A stretch of DNA of 64,000 nt from Bacillus sp. ISL-51 (GTDB taxonomy: Bacteria > Bacillota > Bacilli > Bacillales > Bacillaceae), in NCBI RefSeq assembly GCF_018613535.1, contig NZ_JAGGQB010000005.1:682001-746000 (forward strand), read 5' to 3'. A model generated the notes under the pieces. It searched no databases and had not been told where the DNA came from. It worked only from the letters and a program-made list of their open reading frames with translations. How positions within the stretch are numbered: the stretch's first letter is position 1; each line of letters starts with the position of its first letter. Positions 50,590 through 64,000 of the stretch are shown here, in pieces. Both the position numbers and the translations under genes were made by a program.

Positions 50590-52023
50590 ATGAAAAGAAA
50601 ATTGGCAGTCGGTTTGACTGCATCTGCGATTGTCGGGTCTGCATTAACTGTAACGCCGGCAGAAGCACAGACCATTAAAGTAAAAAGCGGAGATTCTTTA
50701 TGGAAGCTTGCCCAAAACTACCACACAAGCGTGGATGCGATTACATCAGCCAATCATCTGAAATCCACCGTTCTTTCCATCGGGCAGACACTCACCGTTC
50801 CAAACGGCAAATCCGGTACGGGCACTTCTAAAACAACCAGTACGACTAAGAGCGTTTATACGGTAAAAAGCGGAGATTCGCTGTGGCTGATTGCAAATGA
50901 TTTTAAAATGTCCGTGCAGGAGCTGAAAAAACTGAACGGGCTGACAAGCGATTTAATTCGCGCCGGCCAAAAATTAAAAGTGTCCGGAAAGGTTTCCTCA
51001 AGTACAGAGCAGACGAAAAACAATTCCGGCAGCAGTTCGAATAATAACAGCTCAAAAAACTCATCGTCTTCAGGGACGTACAAGGTAAAACTCGGCGATT
51101 CACTTTGGAAAATCGCAAACAGCGTCAATATGACCATTGCAGAATTAAAGGTATTAAACAATTTAAAAACAGATACTATCTACGTAAATCAGGTCTTAAA
51201 AACGAAAGGAACGGCTTCGTCAGGAAATAAGCCATCCAACAACAACAATTCAAATAATAACCAGACGCAAACGTCAACCTATACGGTAAAAAGCGGGGAC
51301 TCGCTCTGGAAGATCGCAAACGCATACAATATGACGGTTCAGCAAATCAGAACCAACAATCGTTTAACATCGGACGTGCTTCAGGTCGGACAAGTGCTTA
51401 AGCTGACAAAAACGTCCTCTTCCGGTTCTTCGTCAACTCCATCAACTCCGAGCAATTCCGGAGATACAGGGAAAACGACTACATACACGGTAAAAAGCGG
51501 GGATTCTTTATGGGTGATCGCCCAAAAATTCAATGTGACCGCACAGCAGATCCGTGATAAGAACAATTTGAAAACAGATGTGCTTCAAATCGGGCAAAAG
51601 CTGACAATTACAGGCCAGTCAACATCTTCGACACCAAACAATTCCGGCAGCACCGGCTCAACGAGCGCCAAAATCAACACGATGATCAGTGCCGCGAAAG
51701 CACAATTGGGCGTGCCGTATGTTTGGGGCGGAACGACACCGAGAGGCTTTGACTGCAGCGGATTCATTTATTACGTTCTGAATAAAGTCACTTCCGTATC
51801 CAGACTGTCAGCCGCGGGCTATTGGAATACGATGTCATCTGTCAGCCAGCCGGCCGTCGGGGACTTTGTCTTCTTTTCCACTTACAAAGCAGGCCCGTCT
51901 CATGTCGGAATTTATCTCGGAAACGGACAGTTTATTAATGCCAATGATTCGGGAGTCGTTATTTCCAACATGGACAATTCATATTGGAAACAGCGCTACC
52001 TTGGCGCCAAACGTTTCTTCTGA
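50590..52023 (+). CDS. lytF: LytF (CwlE), cell-separation endopeptidase with five LysM domains
   Basis: Secreted wall hydrolase of 477 residues from ATG 50590 after AAAAGGGAG (the frame is open to 50518). Signal peptide ends near A-E-A (about 26). Five LysM repeats with V-K-x-G-D-S-L-W at about 28, 98, 173, 243 and 318 are separated by Ser/Asn/Thr linkers. The NlpC/P60 domain has the nucleophile in D-C-S-G-F and the His in G-P-S-H-V. It cleaves D-Glu-mDAP at septa and poles to separate daughter cells, and its sigma-D promoter ties it to the motile state. Confidence 0.94.
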   Translation: MKRKLAVGLTASAIVGSALTVTPAEAQTIKVKSGDSLWKLAQNYHTSVDAITSANHLKSTVLSIGQTLTVPNGKSGTGTSKTTSTTKSVYTVKSGDSLWLIANDFKMSVQELKKLNGLTSDLIRAGQKLKVSGKVSSSTEQTKNNSGSSSNNNSSKNSSSSGTYKVKLGDSLWKIANSVNMTIAELKVLNNLKTDTIYVNQVLKTKGTASSGNKPSNNNNSNNNQTQTSTYTVKSGDSLWKIANAYNMTVQQIRTNNRLTSDVLQVGQVLKLTKTSSSGSSSTPSTPSNSGDTGKTTTYTVKSGDSLWVIAQKFNVTAQQIRDKNNLKTDVLQIGQKLTITGQSTSSTPNNSGSTGSTSAKINTMISAAKAQLGVPYVWGGTTPRGFDCSGFIYYVLNKVTSVSRLSAAGYWNTMSSVSQPAVGDFVFFSTYKAGPSHVGIYLGNGQFINANDSGVVISNMDNSYWKQRYLGAKRFF

Positions 52024-52029
52024 TGTTTA

Positions 52030-52068
52030 TAAAGCTGTGCGGCCATATAAGGCCGTGCAGCTTTTTTA
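52030..52068. terminator. Bidirectional terminator between lytF and yhdC
   Basis: AAGCTGTGCGGCC and GGCCGTGCAGCTT arms with T-tract on the plus side; also lies over the yhdC stop. Confidence 0.85.
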
Positions 52069-52389
52069 CAGCCGAAATATATTTATGCTGATGACGTGTT
52101 TTGTCACCGGGTGAAAATACACTTCGGCCCGGGAGGAAAATGTTTCAGCCTTCGTTTTTACCGTTACCCGAAATACGTCTTTTGTCTGTTCCCGATTCAC
52201 CTTTGTACGCCCCATATAGGAATAATCCGAAAGCTTTGCGCCTTTATATTCACGCTTAAGCTGATTCCAGGCGAGATGCTCCCACTTTTCCACTGAATCA
52301 TTGAGGTGCTCCGTATGTCCTTTTTCAGCGATTGAAACGATTAAAATGCCGCAAAACAGCAGGGCAAGCGCAAATGGAAGGGATTTCAT
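52066..52389 (-). CDS. yhdC: YhdC, small secreted or anchored protein (DUF3889)
   Basis: Protein of 107 residues, start ATG 52389 after CAGGAGAAC; the frame is open upstream. An N-terminal hydrophobic stretch (about 3-21) serves as signal peptide or anchor; a Cys in that stretch (L-F-C-G) resembles a lipobox only loosely. The rest is a small alpha/beta domain with the pattern W-x-x-L-K-x-x-Y and D-V-F-R-V-T-V-K, matching YhdC-like DUF3889 proteins. No function known. Confidence 0.8.
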   Translation of the reverse strand: MKSLPFALALLFCGILIVSIAEKGHTEHLNDSVEKWEHLAWNQLKREYKGAKLSDYSYMGRTKVNREQTKDVFRVTVKTKAETFSSRAEVYFHPVTKHVISINIFRL

Positions 52390-52581
52390 CTGTATGTTCT
52401 CCTGATTCATTATTTGTTTTCTAGCGTTTCCAAAAGCGCAAAAAGCATGCACATTTTATTTTATGTCTCCCTCATATTGCTATGCCGCTGTTCATGCGGT
52501 CACCAACTTTTCCCCGGCGCTTCCCGGCCTGATCGGCATAAACTAATCACGAACTTCTCACCGGAAAGGAGAAGCGAAAAG

Positions 52582-52824
52582 ATGGATCATGCCGATTATG
52601 ATAAAGCCCTGTATTACACACATCGATCCCAATGGGATAACTTATTAATTCTGATGGTGCGCACAAAAGATGATTTATTATCAAAACGAATCGAACACTT
52701 TCTGCATGCGTATCATTTTGAACTCGATAACGCAGTGCTCGAAAAAGAACTGTATTCACTCCTCGGCTATATTGATCATGCGGCAGAATTGGCGTATGAA
52801 GATCAATTAGCTCTCCTGACATAA
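52582..52824 (+). CDS. yhdB: YhdB-like small protein
   Basis: Soluble 80-residue protein, started at ATG 52582 after AAAGGAG; longer readings back to 52414 have no start signal. All helical, with H-R-S-Q-W-D-N-L and a C-terminal acidic Leu-rich helix. Matches YhdB in length and place. Function unknown. Divergent from yhdC and convergent with azr. Confidence 0.78.
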   Translation: MDHADYDKALYYTHRSQWDNLLILMVRTKDDLLSKRIEHFLHAYHFELDNAVLEKELYSLLGYIDHAAELAYEDQLALLT

Positions 52825-52825
52825 A

Positions 52826-54000
<1,175 letters not shown>

Positions 54001-54004
<4 letters not shown>

Positions 54005-55140
54005 CGTTTCGTCCTCCTTTTGCCGTCAAGCGGAAGTGTGACGGAGACAATGGTGCCCGCGCCAAGCTCAGACAGCAGCGTAAAACGGCCGCCGCATGCT
54101 TCAGCGCGCGCTTTCATCCCGGCAATGCCGAGTGACGGCAGCCCGGCATGCGAATCAATGCTGAAGCCTGTGCCTTGATCTGCAATTTTAAGCTCTGCGT
54201 ATTCCGTTTCCTCCGCCACAGAAACAGAAACCCATTCCGTTCCTGCGTGTTTTTTACAATTATTCAGCGCCTCTTGGGCAATTCTCCACAGCGCATGTTC
54301 CTGTTCATCGGTAATCGGCGGGACATCGGCCCTTTCACAGTGTGCTTGTAAGCCGATGAGAGCGGCATAGCTTTTGATTGACTCACTGAGCCCTTTCGAA
54401 AGACTTTCAGGCCGCAGCTGCCAGATCAGCGCCTTCATTTCCGCTAATGCGTCCTGAGACAGCTCTTGAATGAAAGCGATCATCTGCCGAAGCCGTTCGT
54501 CATCCGTCAACGTTTTGGCCGCTTTTGCCGTTAAGCTGACGGAAAACAGCATCTGATTGACGGAATCATGCAGCTCTTGCGCAAGGCGGCTGCGTTCCAT
54601 CAAAAGCGCATGCTGCTGTTCAAATTCAGCGAGTTTCATCCGCTGGATCGCCGTCCCGATTTGAAAAGCGACAGCCTCAAGGAGATGAAGCTCCTCCTCA
54701 TTAAAAAACGTCTTCCCGCCGGCCGCGACATTTAATAAACCGAATCTCCGGTCGCCGTCCTCAAGCGGGACGGTCGCGTGATGGGTAACGCCCTCCGTGT
54801 CATATGAATTCGCTTGTTTCGCTAATTCAATCCGTTTACAATTCATAATGTTTGCCGCTTTTGTTAATCCACCGTTGCTGAATTTAGTGAGACAATAGCA
54901 GTCCCCGCTGCACATCAACACGTTTTCCCGCTGACTGAGGGCGGGCGGCAAATAAGCGGATGCAGCCAGTGTATAGGGTTCATCCGGCTCAATGAGAAAA
55001 ATCCAGCCTGATTGAAGGCCGGTCAGGCTGAGCAGTTCACGCAGCACTTCATTAAGTGTTTCTTTCAGGTCATGACCTTGGTTTAAAGTTTCCGCGATCG
55101 CTTTTAATGTTTTTAATTTCTCCACCGACGTTTTGCTCAA
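54001..55140 (-). CDS. yhcY: YhcY, GAF-domain histidine kinase (HisKA_3)
   Basis: Soluble kinase of 379 residues without membrane helices. A GAF domain spans about 20-170; it contains C77, C81, C83 and C101, a cluster that could bind a metal or Fe-S centre or act as a redox switch. The phosphoacceptor is H191 in Q-E-L-H-D-S-V-N-Q, and the HATPase_c domain has N-N-C-K-K-H-A near 285, D-Q-G-T-G-F near 330 and G-I-A-G-M-K-A-R-A. Cytoplasmic redox or oxygen sensing is a reasonable guess given azr in the same operon. Confidence 0.9.
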
Positions 55141-55249
55141 ACTCTCTCACTCCGGCCCATAAGAATTATCTACATTATAACAGTTATTTTCAAAATATTC
55201 CCTCGTTTGCAGGTTGATTTTTTCTCAGCCTTTTGGATGAGACGCAGCA

Positions 55250-55283
55250 AAAAATCCGCCGGCTGAGATTCCGGCGGATTGGG
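55250..55283 (-). terminator. Terminator of pgcA
   Basis: AATCCGCCGG and CCGGCGGATT arms followed by TTTT on the minus strand. Confidence 0.88.
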
Positions 55284-55285
55284 CT

Positions 55286-57028
55286 TTACTTTGTTTGTTC
55301 TGCGATGCTTTCTACCGTTTTCATGACAGCTTCAGATAACGCTGTAAGACGCTGTTCGCTGTCTTGTAAAGATGTTCCTTTCACGGCAAAATAAAATTTA
55401 ACTTTAGGCTCTGTTCCTGATGGTCGAAGACAGAACCAAGAGCCGTCTTCAAGGAAATATTTCAGGACATTTGATTTCGGCAGGTCAATGTCCTCTTCTT
55501 TGTGTTCAGCAAATACAGTTCGTTTTCCGACGGAATAATCCTCGGCTTGCGTGATCTGTTTTCCTGCCATTTGCTCCGGCGGGTCATTTCTGAAAGACGT
55601 TAAGATAGCGGCAATCTGTTCGGCGCCCTGCTTTCCTTTTAACGTCAAAGATTTCAGGCCTTCTCGGTAATATCCGTACTCCTCAAAGATTGCCTGCAGC
55701 GCGTCATAAAGCGACATTCCCTGCTTTTTATAGAAGGCGCACACTTCAACTGCCATCAGAGCGGCCTGAATCGCATCTTTGTCACGAGCAAAATCGCCGA
55801 TTAAGTAGCCGTAGCTTTCTTCATACCCGAATTGGAACGTGTATTGGCCGGACTTTTCATATTCTTTGATTTTTTCGCCGATAAATTTAAAGCCGGTTAA
55901 TGTATCAATTGTGTCCAGTCCGAAGGAAGATGCGACTGCGCGGCCGAGTTCGCTGGTCACAATCGTTTTAAGAACAACACCGTTATCAGGAAGCGTTTCT
56001 TTCTTTTTCTTCTCGGAAAGAAGGTAATGCATTAAAAGCGCGCCTGTCTGGTTGCCTGTCAGGACCGTGTACTTGCCTTCATTGTTTTTCACGGCAATAC
56101 CGAGGCGGTCGGCATCCGGATCTGTTGCGACCAGAATGTCAGCGTTCTGCTCTTCACCAAGCTTGATTGCATATTCAAATGCCGCGTGCTCCTCCGGGTT
56201 AGGCGATGTGACGGTTGAGAAATTCGGATCAGGAAGCTCTTGTTCTTTTACGACGGTGACGCGTTTGTAACCGAGTGCTTCGAGTCCGCGGCGAACCGGT
56301 TTATTCGCCGTACCGTGCAGCGGGGTGAAAACGACGCTTACGTCAACTTCATCGGCAAGCTCGGGATGAACGGAAATAGAAGTCAGTTTTTCCGTGTAAG
56401 CCTTATCAATCTCTTCACCAATCATGTTAATTAAGCCTTTTTCCTTCAGCGCCTGTTCGTTCTCAACGTGAATGGCCAATTCGTTTTCGATGGCATTCAC
56501 CTCAGCGATGACGATGTCCGCTTCGCTCGGCGGCAGCTGCCCGCCGTCGCCGCCGTAAACTTTATAGCCGTTATATTCAGGCGGATTATGGCTGGCTGTC
56601 ACGACAATACCTGCAAAGGCGTTCAGCTTTCTGACTGCAAAAGACAGCTCAGGCGTCGGACGGAGCTCATCAAAAACGTACGTTTGAATGCCTTGGGAGG
56701 CCAGTGTTTTCGCCGCTTCCATCGCAAATTCAGGCGATTTATGGCGGGAATCATAAGCAATTGCGACGCCTCTTTTTTTCGCTTCCTCTCCCTGCTTTAC
56801 GATATACGCAGCAAGTCCGGCGGAAGCTTTGCGGACCGTATAGATATTCATCCGGTTCGTTCCCGGGCCGATTTCTCCGCGCATGCCTCCCGTCCCGAAC
56901 TCAAGGTTTTTGTAGAAAAAGTCTTCCAGCATCTGCTCGTTTCCTTCTGCATCCGCTAATAACTTTTTCAATTCAGAATCTAAATGTTCGCTCTGTTTCC
57001 AGCGTTCGTAGCTCTTACTCCAACTCAT
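55286..57028 (-). CDS. pgcA: PgcA (YhxB), alpha-phosphoglucomutase
   Basis: Phosphohexomutase of 580 residues. The phosphoserine is S146 in T-A-S-H-N-P, the metal loop is D-P-D-A-D-R near 305, the sugar-binding loop G-Y-E-E-S-Y-G near 405, and the phosphate-binding R-P-S-G-T-E-P near 535. It interconverts glucose 6-phosphate and glucose 1-phosphate, feeding UDP-glucose for teichoic acid glucosylation, glycolipid and biofilm precursors; it also links nutrition to cell size through UgtP. Monocistronic between glpD and yhcY. Confidence 0.94.
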   Translation of the reverse strand: MSWSKSYERWKQSEHLDSELKKLLADAEGNEQMLEDFFYKNLEFGTGGMRGEIGPGTNRMNIYTVRKASAGLAAYIVKQGEEAKKRGVAIAYDSRHKSPEFAMEAAKTLASQGIQTYVFDELRPTPELSFAVRKLNAFAGIVVTASHNPPEYNGYKVYGGDGGQLPPSEADIVIAEVNAIENELAIHVENEQALKEKGLINMIGEEIDKAYTEKLTSISVHPELADEVDVSVVFTPLHGTANKPVRRGLEALGYKRVTVVKEQELPDPNFSTVTSPNPEEHAAFEYAIKLGEEQNADILVATDPDADRLGIAVKNNEGKYTVLTGNQTGALLMHYLLSEKKKKETLPDNGVVLKTIVTSELGRAVASSFGLDTIDTLTGFKFIGEKIKEYEKSGQYTFQFGYEESYGYLIGDFARDKDAIQAALMAVEVCAFYKKQGMSLYDALQAIFEEYGYYREGLKSLTLKGKQGAEQIAAILTSFRNDPPEQMAGKQITQAEDYSVGKRTVFAEHKEEDIDLPKSNVLKYFLEDGSWFCLRPSGTEPKVKFYFAVKGTSLQDSEQRLTALSEAVMKTVESIAEQTK

Positions 57029-57121
57029 GTTCGTCCTCCTATAAATTCAGCTTATGACCATATTTTAATATGAAGCGGCTGTCCGTGTCACTTGAAAACA
57101 TTGTATCGCTGTTCTATGTAA

Positions 57122-57158
57122 AAGAAGGGCTTATGCCTTTTCGGCACAGCCCTCTGAT
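57122..57158 (-). terminator. Terminator of glpD
   Basis: AGGGCT-TGCC stem with GGCA-AGCCCT arms around GAAAA, followed by TCTTTTA on the minus strand. Confidence 0.8.
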
Positions 57159-57160
57159 AA

Positions 57161-58828
57161 TTATTGTTCGAGCGGCACAACTGCATCATGCAGCAGCGTG
57201 TTTAACTGCTCTGTGTGTTTCGCTCTCGTTTTTTCATCCCATTGGAAACGGTCGCTCATGTAATCAATTACAGCCGTTTTATGTGCTTCAACCCATTGAA
57301 TATCGAAGTAAAGTCTGCCCGTTCTGCGGACGAAGAAATCAGCAGGCGTTGCAGCCATCTCTTCTTCAATGCTGTATGCAGCCTCTGCCAAAATGTGAAC
57401 CGGGACCTGGCGTTTTATTGCTTCGTCAGTCAGGCCTTCAATCCGGCTGAATACATTTTCTACGTTAGAACCGTATCTGATAGCCAACTGCTTCGCATTT
57501 TGTTCTGATAAACCGATCTTCACGCCTTCTTTTGTCTTCGCTTCCACAAATGACTCGAAGTTTTTAGAGCCGCCGACATGCCCTCCGGAAATCGGCATCG
57601 TCTTCGTTTTACAAGCACCGAAGTCCTGGCCGCCCTCTTCTTTTAAACGCTCGCTGACAAGGTTGACAATGTGCTCAGCCATTTTTCTGTATCCCGTCAG
57701 TTTTCCTCCGGCGATCGTAATCAAACCTGATTGAGATGTCCAGATCTCGTCTTTACGTGAAATCTCTGAAGGATCTTTTCCTTCCTCGTGAATCAGCGGT
57801 CGAAGCCCCGCCCAGCTTGATTCAATATCATCCGCTGTAATATTCAGCTCAGGGAACATATAATTAATTGAGTTTACGACATAGTCGCGATCCTGCACCG
57901 TCATGCGCGGATGCTCAAGCGCTTGCTTGTAAACCGTATCTGTCGTACCCACGTATGTTTTTCCTTCGCGCGGAATGGCAAATACCATCCGGCCGTCAGG
58001 CGTATCGAAGTACACCGCCTGTTTAAGCGGGAATACGGATTGGTCGAATACGAGATGGACGCCTTTTGTATGCTGGAGATGCTTTCCGTTTTTGCTGTGG
58101 TCTTTTTCTCTCAGCTGGTCGACCCACGGACCTGTCGCATTGACGATTTTTTTAGCGTAAATGTTATATTCCTTGCCGGTCAGCATATCTTCAATTAAAA
58201 CACCGACAACTTTCCCTTTTTCGTACAGAAGCTCTTTCACTTTAGAATAGTTGACCGGCTCTGCTCCGAATTTTACGGCTTCTTTCATAACTTCAATTGT
58301 CAGTCTCGCATCGTCTGTCCGGTACTCAACGTAGTAACCGCCGCCTTTTAAGCCGTCTTTTTTAACGAGCGGCTCTTTTTGGAGCGTTTCTTTTGCAGAC
58401 AGCATGCTTCTGCGTTCTGATTTTTTTACGCCGGCCAGAAAGTCATATACTCTTAAGCCGATGGACGTTGAGAATGAACCGAAAGTGCCGCCTTTATGGA
58501 ACGGAAGCAGCATCCATTCCGGAGTCGTGACGTGCGGGCCGTTTTCATATACGATTGCCCGTTCCTTACCGACTTCTGCGACCATTTTCACTTCAAATTG
58601 TTTCAAATACCGTAATCCGCCATGGACAAGCTTTGTGGATCGGCTTGATGTGCCGGCCGCAAAGTCCTGCATTTCGCTCAGTGCGACTTTCATTCCTCTT
58701 GAAGCGGCGTCAAGCGCAGTACCTGCACCTGTAATCCCTCCGCCTATAATAAACAGATCATATGTTTTTTTTGTCATGTCTTCCAGCATGTTATCCCGTT
58801 CAAGACTTGAAAATTGATGATTCATCAT
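57161..58828 (-). CDS. glpD: GlpD, aerobic glycerol-3-phosphate dehydrogenase
   Basis: Membrane-associated FAD enzyme of 555 residues that oxidises glycerol 3-phosphate to dihydroxyacetone phosphate and passes electrons to quinone. FAD motif G-G-G-I-T-G-A-G near 28, [14 protein letters not shown] near 62, and a C-terminal domain with F-F-V-R-R-T-G-R-L. Two adjacent ATGs follow AAGGAGG; either could start. Transcription from its own promoter is interrupted by a leader terminator controlled by GlpP. Confidence 0.95.
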   Translation of the reverse strand: MMNHQFSSLERDNMLEDMTKKTYDLFIIGGGITGAGTALDAASRGMKVALSEMQDFAAGTSSRSTKLVHGGLRYLKQFEVKMVAEVGKERAIVYENGPHVTTPEWMLLPFHKGGTFGSFSTSIGLRVYDFLAGVKKSERRSMLSAKETLQKEPLVKKDGLKGGGYYVEYRTDDARLTIEVMKEAVKFGAEPVNYSKVKELLYEKGKVVGVLIEDMLTGKEYNIYAKKIVNATGPWVDQLREKDHSKNGKHLQHTKGVHLVFDQSVFPLKQAVYFDTPDGRMVFAIPREGKTYVGTTDTVYKQALEHPRMTVQDRDYVVNSINYMFPELNITADDIESSWAGLRPLIHEEGKDPSEISRKDEIWTSQSGLITIAGGKLTGYRKMAEHIVNLVSERLKEEGGQDFGACKTKTMPISGGHVGGSKNFESFVEAKTKEGVKIGLSEQNAKQLAIRYGSNVENVFSRIEGLTDEAIKRQVPVHILAEAAYSIEEEMAATPADFFVRRTGRLYFDIQWVEAHKTAVIDYMSDRFQWDEKTRAKHTEQLNTLLHDAVVPLEQ

Positions 58829-58858
58829 TACGTTTCCTCCTTGTTGTCACGGTATAGG

Positions 58859-58913
58859 AAAAAGAGACCACAACAGCCAAAGCGCATGTCATCACTTTGG
58901 TGCTGTGGTCTCT
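58859..58913 (-). terminator. GlpP-controlled leader terminator of glpD
   Basis: AGAGACCACAGCACCAAAG and CTTTGGCTGTTGTGGTCTCT form a stem of about 19 pairs (with one bulge), followed by TTTTT, between the promoter and glpD. Confidence 0.88.
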
Positions 58914-58948
58914 CCTCATCTCAGGACCGTTCCTATTAACTTGTTTTC

Positions 58949-61302
<2,354 letters not shown>

Positions 61303-61353
61303 CATAATTCCTCCTAAAATGACATAATAGCAGGTTTGACAGAGTTATAGAGA

Positions 61354-61413
61354 ATAAAAAGCCCACAACAAACCTCTTTACGCCTGATTGCTTTCGTAAA
61401 GTGCTGTTGTGGG
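61354..61413 (-). terminator. GlpP-controlled leader terminator of glpFK
   Basis: CCCACAAC with GTTGTGGG and an inner CTTTACG/CGTAAAG pair form an interrupted stem followed by TTTTTATT. Shares the ACCACA(A)CAGCAC-type 5' arm with the glpD leader. Confidence 0.88.
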
Positions 61414-61450
61414 TCTCCGGGTCTCCATCACATAGTATTAACCTAGGTCT

Positions 61451-61479
61451 ATTGTAACAACGGGTGAAAGCGGTGTCAA
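61451..61479 (-). promoter_or_regulatory. Sigma-A promoter of glpFK
   Basis: TTGACA (61474-61479) and TACAAT (61451-61456) with exactly 17 bases between. The -35 overlaps the glpP stop codon. Confidence 0.9.
61465..61478. promoter_or_regulatory. cre site (CcpA) at the glpFK promoter
   Basis: TGAAAGCGGTGTCA fits TGWAANCGNTNWCA at every specified position and overlaps the -35 and spacer, so CcpA-HPr(Ser-P) binding would block RNA polymerase. Confidence 0.88.
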
Positions 61480-62051
61480 TCTTTTTTTGTCATAGAATGT
61501 TCATATTTAGCCCACAGCTCGGTATCTGACGTAGTCACTGCCGTGGCCCCGGCCTTCAGAGCATTATCAACATCCTGTTCAGTGCGGATAAAGCCGCCGG
61601 CGAAAATCGGTATCCCCGTCATTTCTTTAATTTCCCGGATCAAGGTAGGAACGATGCCCGGGAGGACCTCAATGAAATCCGGCTTATGTTTCCCGACAAA
61701 CTCCATGCTTTTCTCCATGGCACTCGTATCGAGTAAAAACAGCCGCTGAATCGCGTATATTTTCTTTTGTTTCGCTTTGGCGATGACGGTGGATCTCGTT
61801 GAAATAATGCCGGCAGGCTTGATGTCCTGGCAGATAAACTCCGCCCCGTATTCATCATGTTTAATGCCGTGGATCAAATCAACGTGAACCATCAGATGCT
61901 TTCCGTGCTTTTTCGCTTCGTTTACGACACCTTTCAATTGACCCAGGTGAATATCTAAAATGACTCCGTACAAAAACGGACTTTCTAAAAACGCGTCAAA
62001 CTGCTTCATATTCCGGATAGCCGGTAAAATTTTCTGGTTGTGAAAACTCAT
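61476..62051 (-). CDS. glpP: GlpP, glycerol-3-phosphate-responsive antiterminator
   Basis: RNA-binding antiterminator of 191 residues with a TIM-barrel-like pattern: V-I-L-D-I-H-L-G near 30, H-V-D-L-I-H-G-I near 56, I-E-V-L-P-G near 130 and A-G-G-F-I-R-T near 155, the last two probably phosphate-binding. With glycerol 3-phosphate it binds the leaders of glpFK and glpD and prevents termination. AAAGGAG precedes the ATG. It lies 25 bases after yhxA and directly upstream of the promoter it serves. Confidence 0.94.
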   Translation of the reverse strand: MSFHNQKILPAIRNMKQFDAFLESPFLYGVILDIHLGQLKGVVNEAKKHGKHLMVHVDLIHGIKHDEYGAEFICQDIKPAGIISTRSTVIAKAKQKKIYAIQRLFLLDTSAMEKSMEFVGKHKPDFIEVLPGIVPTLIREIKEMTGIPIFAGGFIRTEQDVDNALKAGATAVTTSDTELWAKYEHSMTKKD

Positions 62052-62076
62052 GTTTTACTCCTTTAATATTAAAAAA

Positions 62077-63414
62077 TCAGATGCTCAGCACACTTTCCTT
62101 GACCGTCGCAATGATAAATGAAAGCTCCTCTTCCGAGAGACAGAAAGGCGGTGAAAGCTGGATTACATTATTATATCCCGCTACGGTATCTCCATTCTTC
62201 CCGACGATCAGCCCTTTTTCCTTACAAGCAGCAGCGACGTGCTGAACAGTTGCAGCATCAGCCGGCTCTTTCGTGATTTTATCCTTTACGAGTTCTATTC
62301 CGACGAGCAGGCCTTTCCCCCGTACATCACCGACCGCAGGGTGTTCTCTGAGTGACTGAAGCTCCTTTAGCAGCCTTTCGCCAAGCTCTCGTGAACGGCC
62401 GATCAGATTTTCATCCTCCATGATTTGCAGGTTTTTCAATGCAAGGGCGCAGGCAGCAGGATTTCCTCCGAATGTATTCACATGGCGGAAGCGGTCATAC
62501 GGCTCCCCGCCGCTGTATGCCTCAAAAATTTCCCGTTTCACCGCAGTAGCCGAAAGCGGCAGATAAGCACTCGTGATGCCTTTCGCCATTGTGACGATAT
62601 CAGGCTTCACGCCATAATGCTGGAACCCGAAAGGCTCTCCCGTGCGGCCGAATCCGCAAATAACCTCATCACAAATCAAAAGCGCGCCGTGGCGCCGGCA
62701 AATGTCCTCCACCTTAGCCATATACCCTTCCGGCGGCATTAAAATGCCTCCGCCTGTAATAATCGGCTCCATAATCACGCCTGCAATCGTTTCACTTAAC
62801 TCCCACGTCATGATCCGGTCGATTTCCCGTGCGCTTTCTAATGTATCAGCATCGGCGGGATTCCGATAGAGGTCTGGCGGCGCAGCATGCAAAAAACCTT
62901 GGCTTAACGGCTCATATTTGTACTTCCTCTGCGCCTGGCCGGTAGCGGCGAGCGCCCCCATCGAATTGCCGTGATAGGCTCTGTATCTGGAAATGATTTT
63001 GTAGCGGCCGTAATCCCCGTTTTCAATATGGTATTGGCGGGCAATTTTGAATGCGGTCTCATTCGCTTCTGAACCGCTGTTGGAAAAAAAGATCACATAA
63101 TCGCCGCCAAGCCATTCATTCAGCTTTTCTGCAAGCTTAATAGCCGGCGTATGGCTTTGCGTCAGCGGGTAATAAGGCAGTTCCTTCAATTGTTCGTAAG
63201 CCGCATCAGCAAGTTCCTTTCTGCCGTAACCGATATTCACGCACCACAGCCCCGACATGGCATCCAAATACCGCCTTCCGTCTATATCAGTGACCCAAGC
63301 CCCTTCCCCCTTCTGGGCGATCATACTGTCGTCCGGCTTCGCCCCTTTCATGGCATGCCAAATGAAGTCTTTATCCTTTTGCTTGAGTGATTGATTTTGC
63401 TGTACATGTTCCAC
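62077..63414 (-). CDS. yhxA: YhxA, class III aminotransferase (omega-transaminase family)
   Basis: PLP aminotransferase of 445 residues from the GTG at 63414, 7 bases after AAAGGGAG; an ATG at 63423 touches that site and is less likely. Class III marks: S-G-S-E-A-N-E-T near 112, R-A-Y-H-G-N near 147, E-P-I-I near 215, D-E-V-I-C-G-F-G near 246 and the PLP Lys in M-A-K-G-I-T near 275. Relatives use beta-alanine, taurine or diamines with pyruvate or oxoglutarate; substrate unknown. Possibly cotranscribed with glpP. Confidence 0.88.
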   Translation of the reverse strand: MEHVQQNQSLKQKDKDFIWHAMKGAKPDDSMIAQKGEGAWVTDIDGRRYLDAMSGLWCVNIGYGRKELADAAYEQLKELPYYPLTQSHTPAIKLAEKLNEWLGGDYVIFFSNSGSEANETAFKIARQYHIENGDYGRYKIISRYRAYHGNSMGALAATGQAQRKYKYEPLSQGFLHAAPPDLYRNPADADTLESAREIDRIMTWELSETIAGVIMEPIITGGGILMPPEGYMAKVEDICRRHGALLICDEVICGFGRTGEPFGFQHYGVKPDIVTMAKGITSAYLPLSATAVKREIFEAYSGGEPYDRFRHVNTFGGNPAACALALKNLQIMEDENLIGRSRELGERLLKELQSLREHPAVGDVRGKGLLVGIELVKDKITKEPADAATVQHVAAACKEKGLIVGKNGDTVAGYNNVIQLSPPFCLSEEELSFIIATVKESVLSI

Positions 63415-63613
63415 ACCGCTCATCTCCCTTTCAATATCGTTACGTTGTATCGAAAGCTGGCCGGCCCGTAAGCCGATTATCTTGGTGAAGTTTTCCTCTT
63501 ATTAAGAATATAAAGGCGGATCAGAGGCGAGTCAATAAACCGCTGAGAAATAAAAAAACGCTTTCGCCGCGAATCGAGCGGAAGCATCCAAAACTGTCAT
63601 ACAGAAGCTCCCA

Positions 63614-63651
63614 AAAAAACAGCCCGCCCCCTCAGCGGGGCGGGCAATGTT
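63614..63651 (-). terminator. Terminator of yhcX
   Basis: GCCCGCCCC and GGGGCGGGC arms, U-tract (TTTTTTT) on the minus strand. A second bulged stem with seven T residues lies further along at about 63552-63590. Confidence 0.85.
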
Positions 63652-64000
63652 TTATTTGAGATACGTAATTCGGTAAATGTCTTTGCGTCTGTCTTTCAGC
63701 TGGCGCACAGTTCCGTTTTCCCGCTGCCTTCTTAAAATTTCCAAATCCACGTCGCCGATCACGACCATTTCAATATTCGGATTCGTTTCACCGACGATTC
63801 CGTCTCTGGCAAATTCAAAATCAGACGGAGCAAAAATAGCGGATTGCGCGTATTGAATATCCATGTTTTCCGTTTGCGGCAGGTTTCCGACGGTACCGGA
63901 GATGACGGTGTAAATTTGGTTTTCCACCGCTCTCGCCTGAGAGCAATACCTCACGCGCAAGTAGCCTTGGCGGTCTTCTGTGCAAAATGGCGTAAAGATA
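63652..64000 (-). CDS. yhcX: YhcX, carbon-nitrogen hydrolase (nitrilase superfamily), C-terminal part only
   Basis: The coding frame runs off the right edge of the window; about 115 C-terminal residues are present. The stretch I-F-T-P-F-C-T-E-D-R-Q-G-Y followed by R-V-R-Y-C-S-Q-A-R-A-V-E-N-Q is typical of the nitrilase domain just after the catalytic Cys, and A-P-S-D-F-E-F-A-R-D-G near 45 residues later fits the same fold. In B. subtilis YhcX also has an N-terminal GNAT domain, outside this window. The amidase substrate is unknown. Confidence 0.88.
   Translation of the reverse strand, partial: IFTPFCTEDRQGYLRVRYCSQARAVENQIYTVISGTVGNLPQTENMDIQYAQSAIFAPSDFEFARDGIVGETNPNIEMVVIGDVDLEILRRQRENGTVRQLKDRRKDIYRITYLK

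Overview
The window is a stretch of Bacillus chromosome from the B. subtilis group. Gene content and order match the yhaO-to-yhcX block of B. subtilis 168, read in reverse relative to the usual map. The accessory differences (an IucD-like monooxygenase, a stand-alone ketosynthase, no nhaC) suggest a B. velezensis/amyloliquefaciens-type strain. That assignment, and every comparison with 168, is recalled from family knowledge; nothing was searched. No rRNA, tRNA, CRISPR array, insertion sequence or prophage is visible.

Layout: 0-6 kb holds the truncated exonuclease gene yhaO, the ABC exporter yhaQP, small yhzD, crotonase-family yhaR and the K+/H+ antiporter operon khtSTU. 6-12.4 kb holds an orphan lysine/ornithine N-monooxygenase, hemZ, the HAD-like yhaX, a decayed yhaZ, and yheA/yheB. 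12.6-16.7 kb is a sporulation-flavoured stretch: the ATP-grasp pair yheCD, yheE, sspB with a sigma-G promoter, a possible 41-residue ORF and yheG. 16.7-21.4 kb carries the multidrug ABC exporter bmrCD behind a leader peptide and attenuator, then nhaX. 21.6-25.7 kb carries a membrane protein/TetR divergent pair where nhaC would lie, then dat, yheN and srtN. 25.7-37.6 kb holds mechanosensitive channel yhdY, tiny yhdX, yhdW with the paired fluoride channels, two CorC-type transporters (yhdT, mpfA), a ketosynthase with Ser in place of the catalytic Cys, yhdR, yhdQ, plsC and sigM-yhdLK. 37.7-52 kb holds transporters yhdH and bcaP, yhdF, citA/citR, lytE, phoA, spoVR, a TM-helix-repeat channel-like protein, nsrR and lytF. 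52-64 kb holds yhdC, yhdB, the yhcYZ two-component system with azr, pgcA, the glycerol regulon glpFK/glpD/glpP, yhxA and truncated yhcX.

Regulation is unusually readable: a sigma-D promoter on lytF, a sigma-M promoter on sigM, a sigma-G promoter on sspB, 11-bp-phased PhoP boxes before phoA, a cre site overlapping the glpFK -35 element, twin GlpP-type leader terminators, and a palindromic operator between the TetR gene and its neighbour. The most interesting unexplained signals are: (i) a shared architecture upstream of both CorC paralogues, in which a strong Shine-Dalgarno is separated from the start codon by a hairpin that would restore optimal spacing when folded, plus a five-codon mini-ORF before yhdT; (ii) the PksF-like Cys-to-Ser ketosynthase behind an aminotransferase; (iii) an apparently leaderless TetR repressor gene; (iv) the HAD protein YhaX without its nucleophilic Asp; and (v) a yhdQ start codon that is out of frame with its own ideal ribosome binding site.
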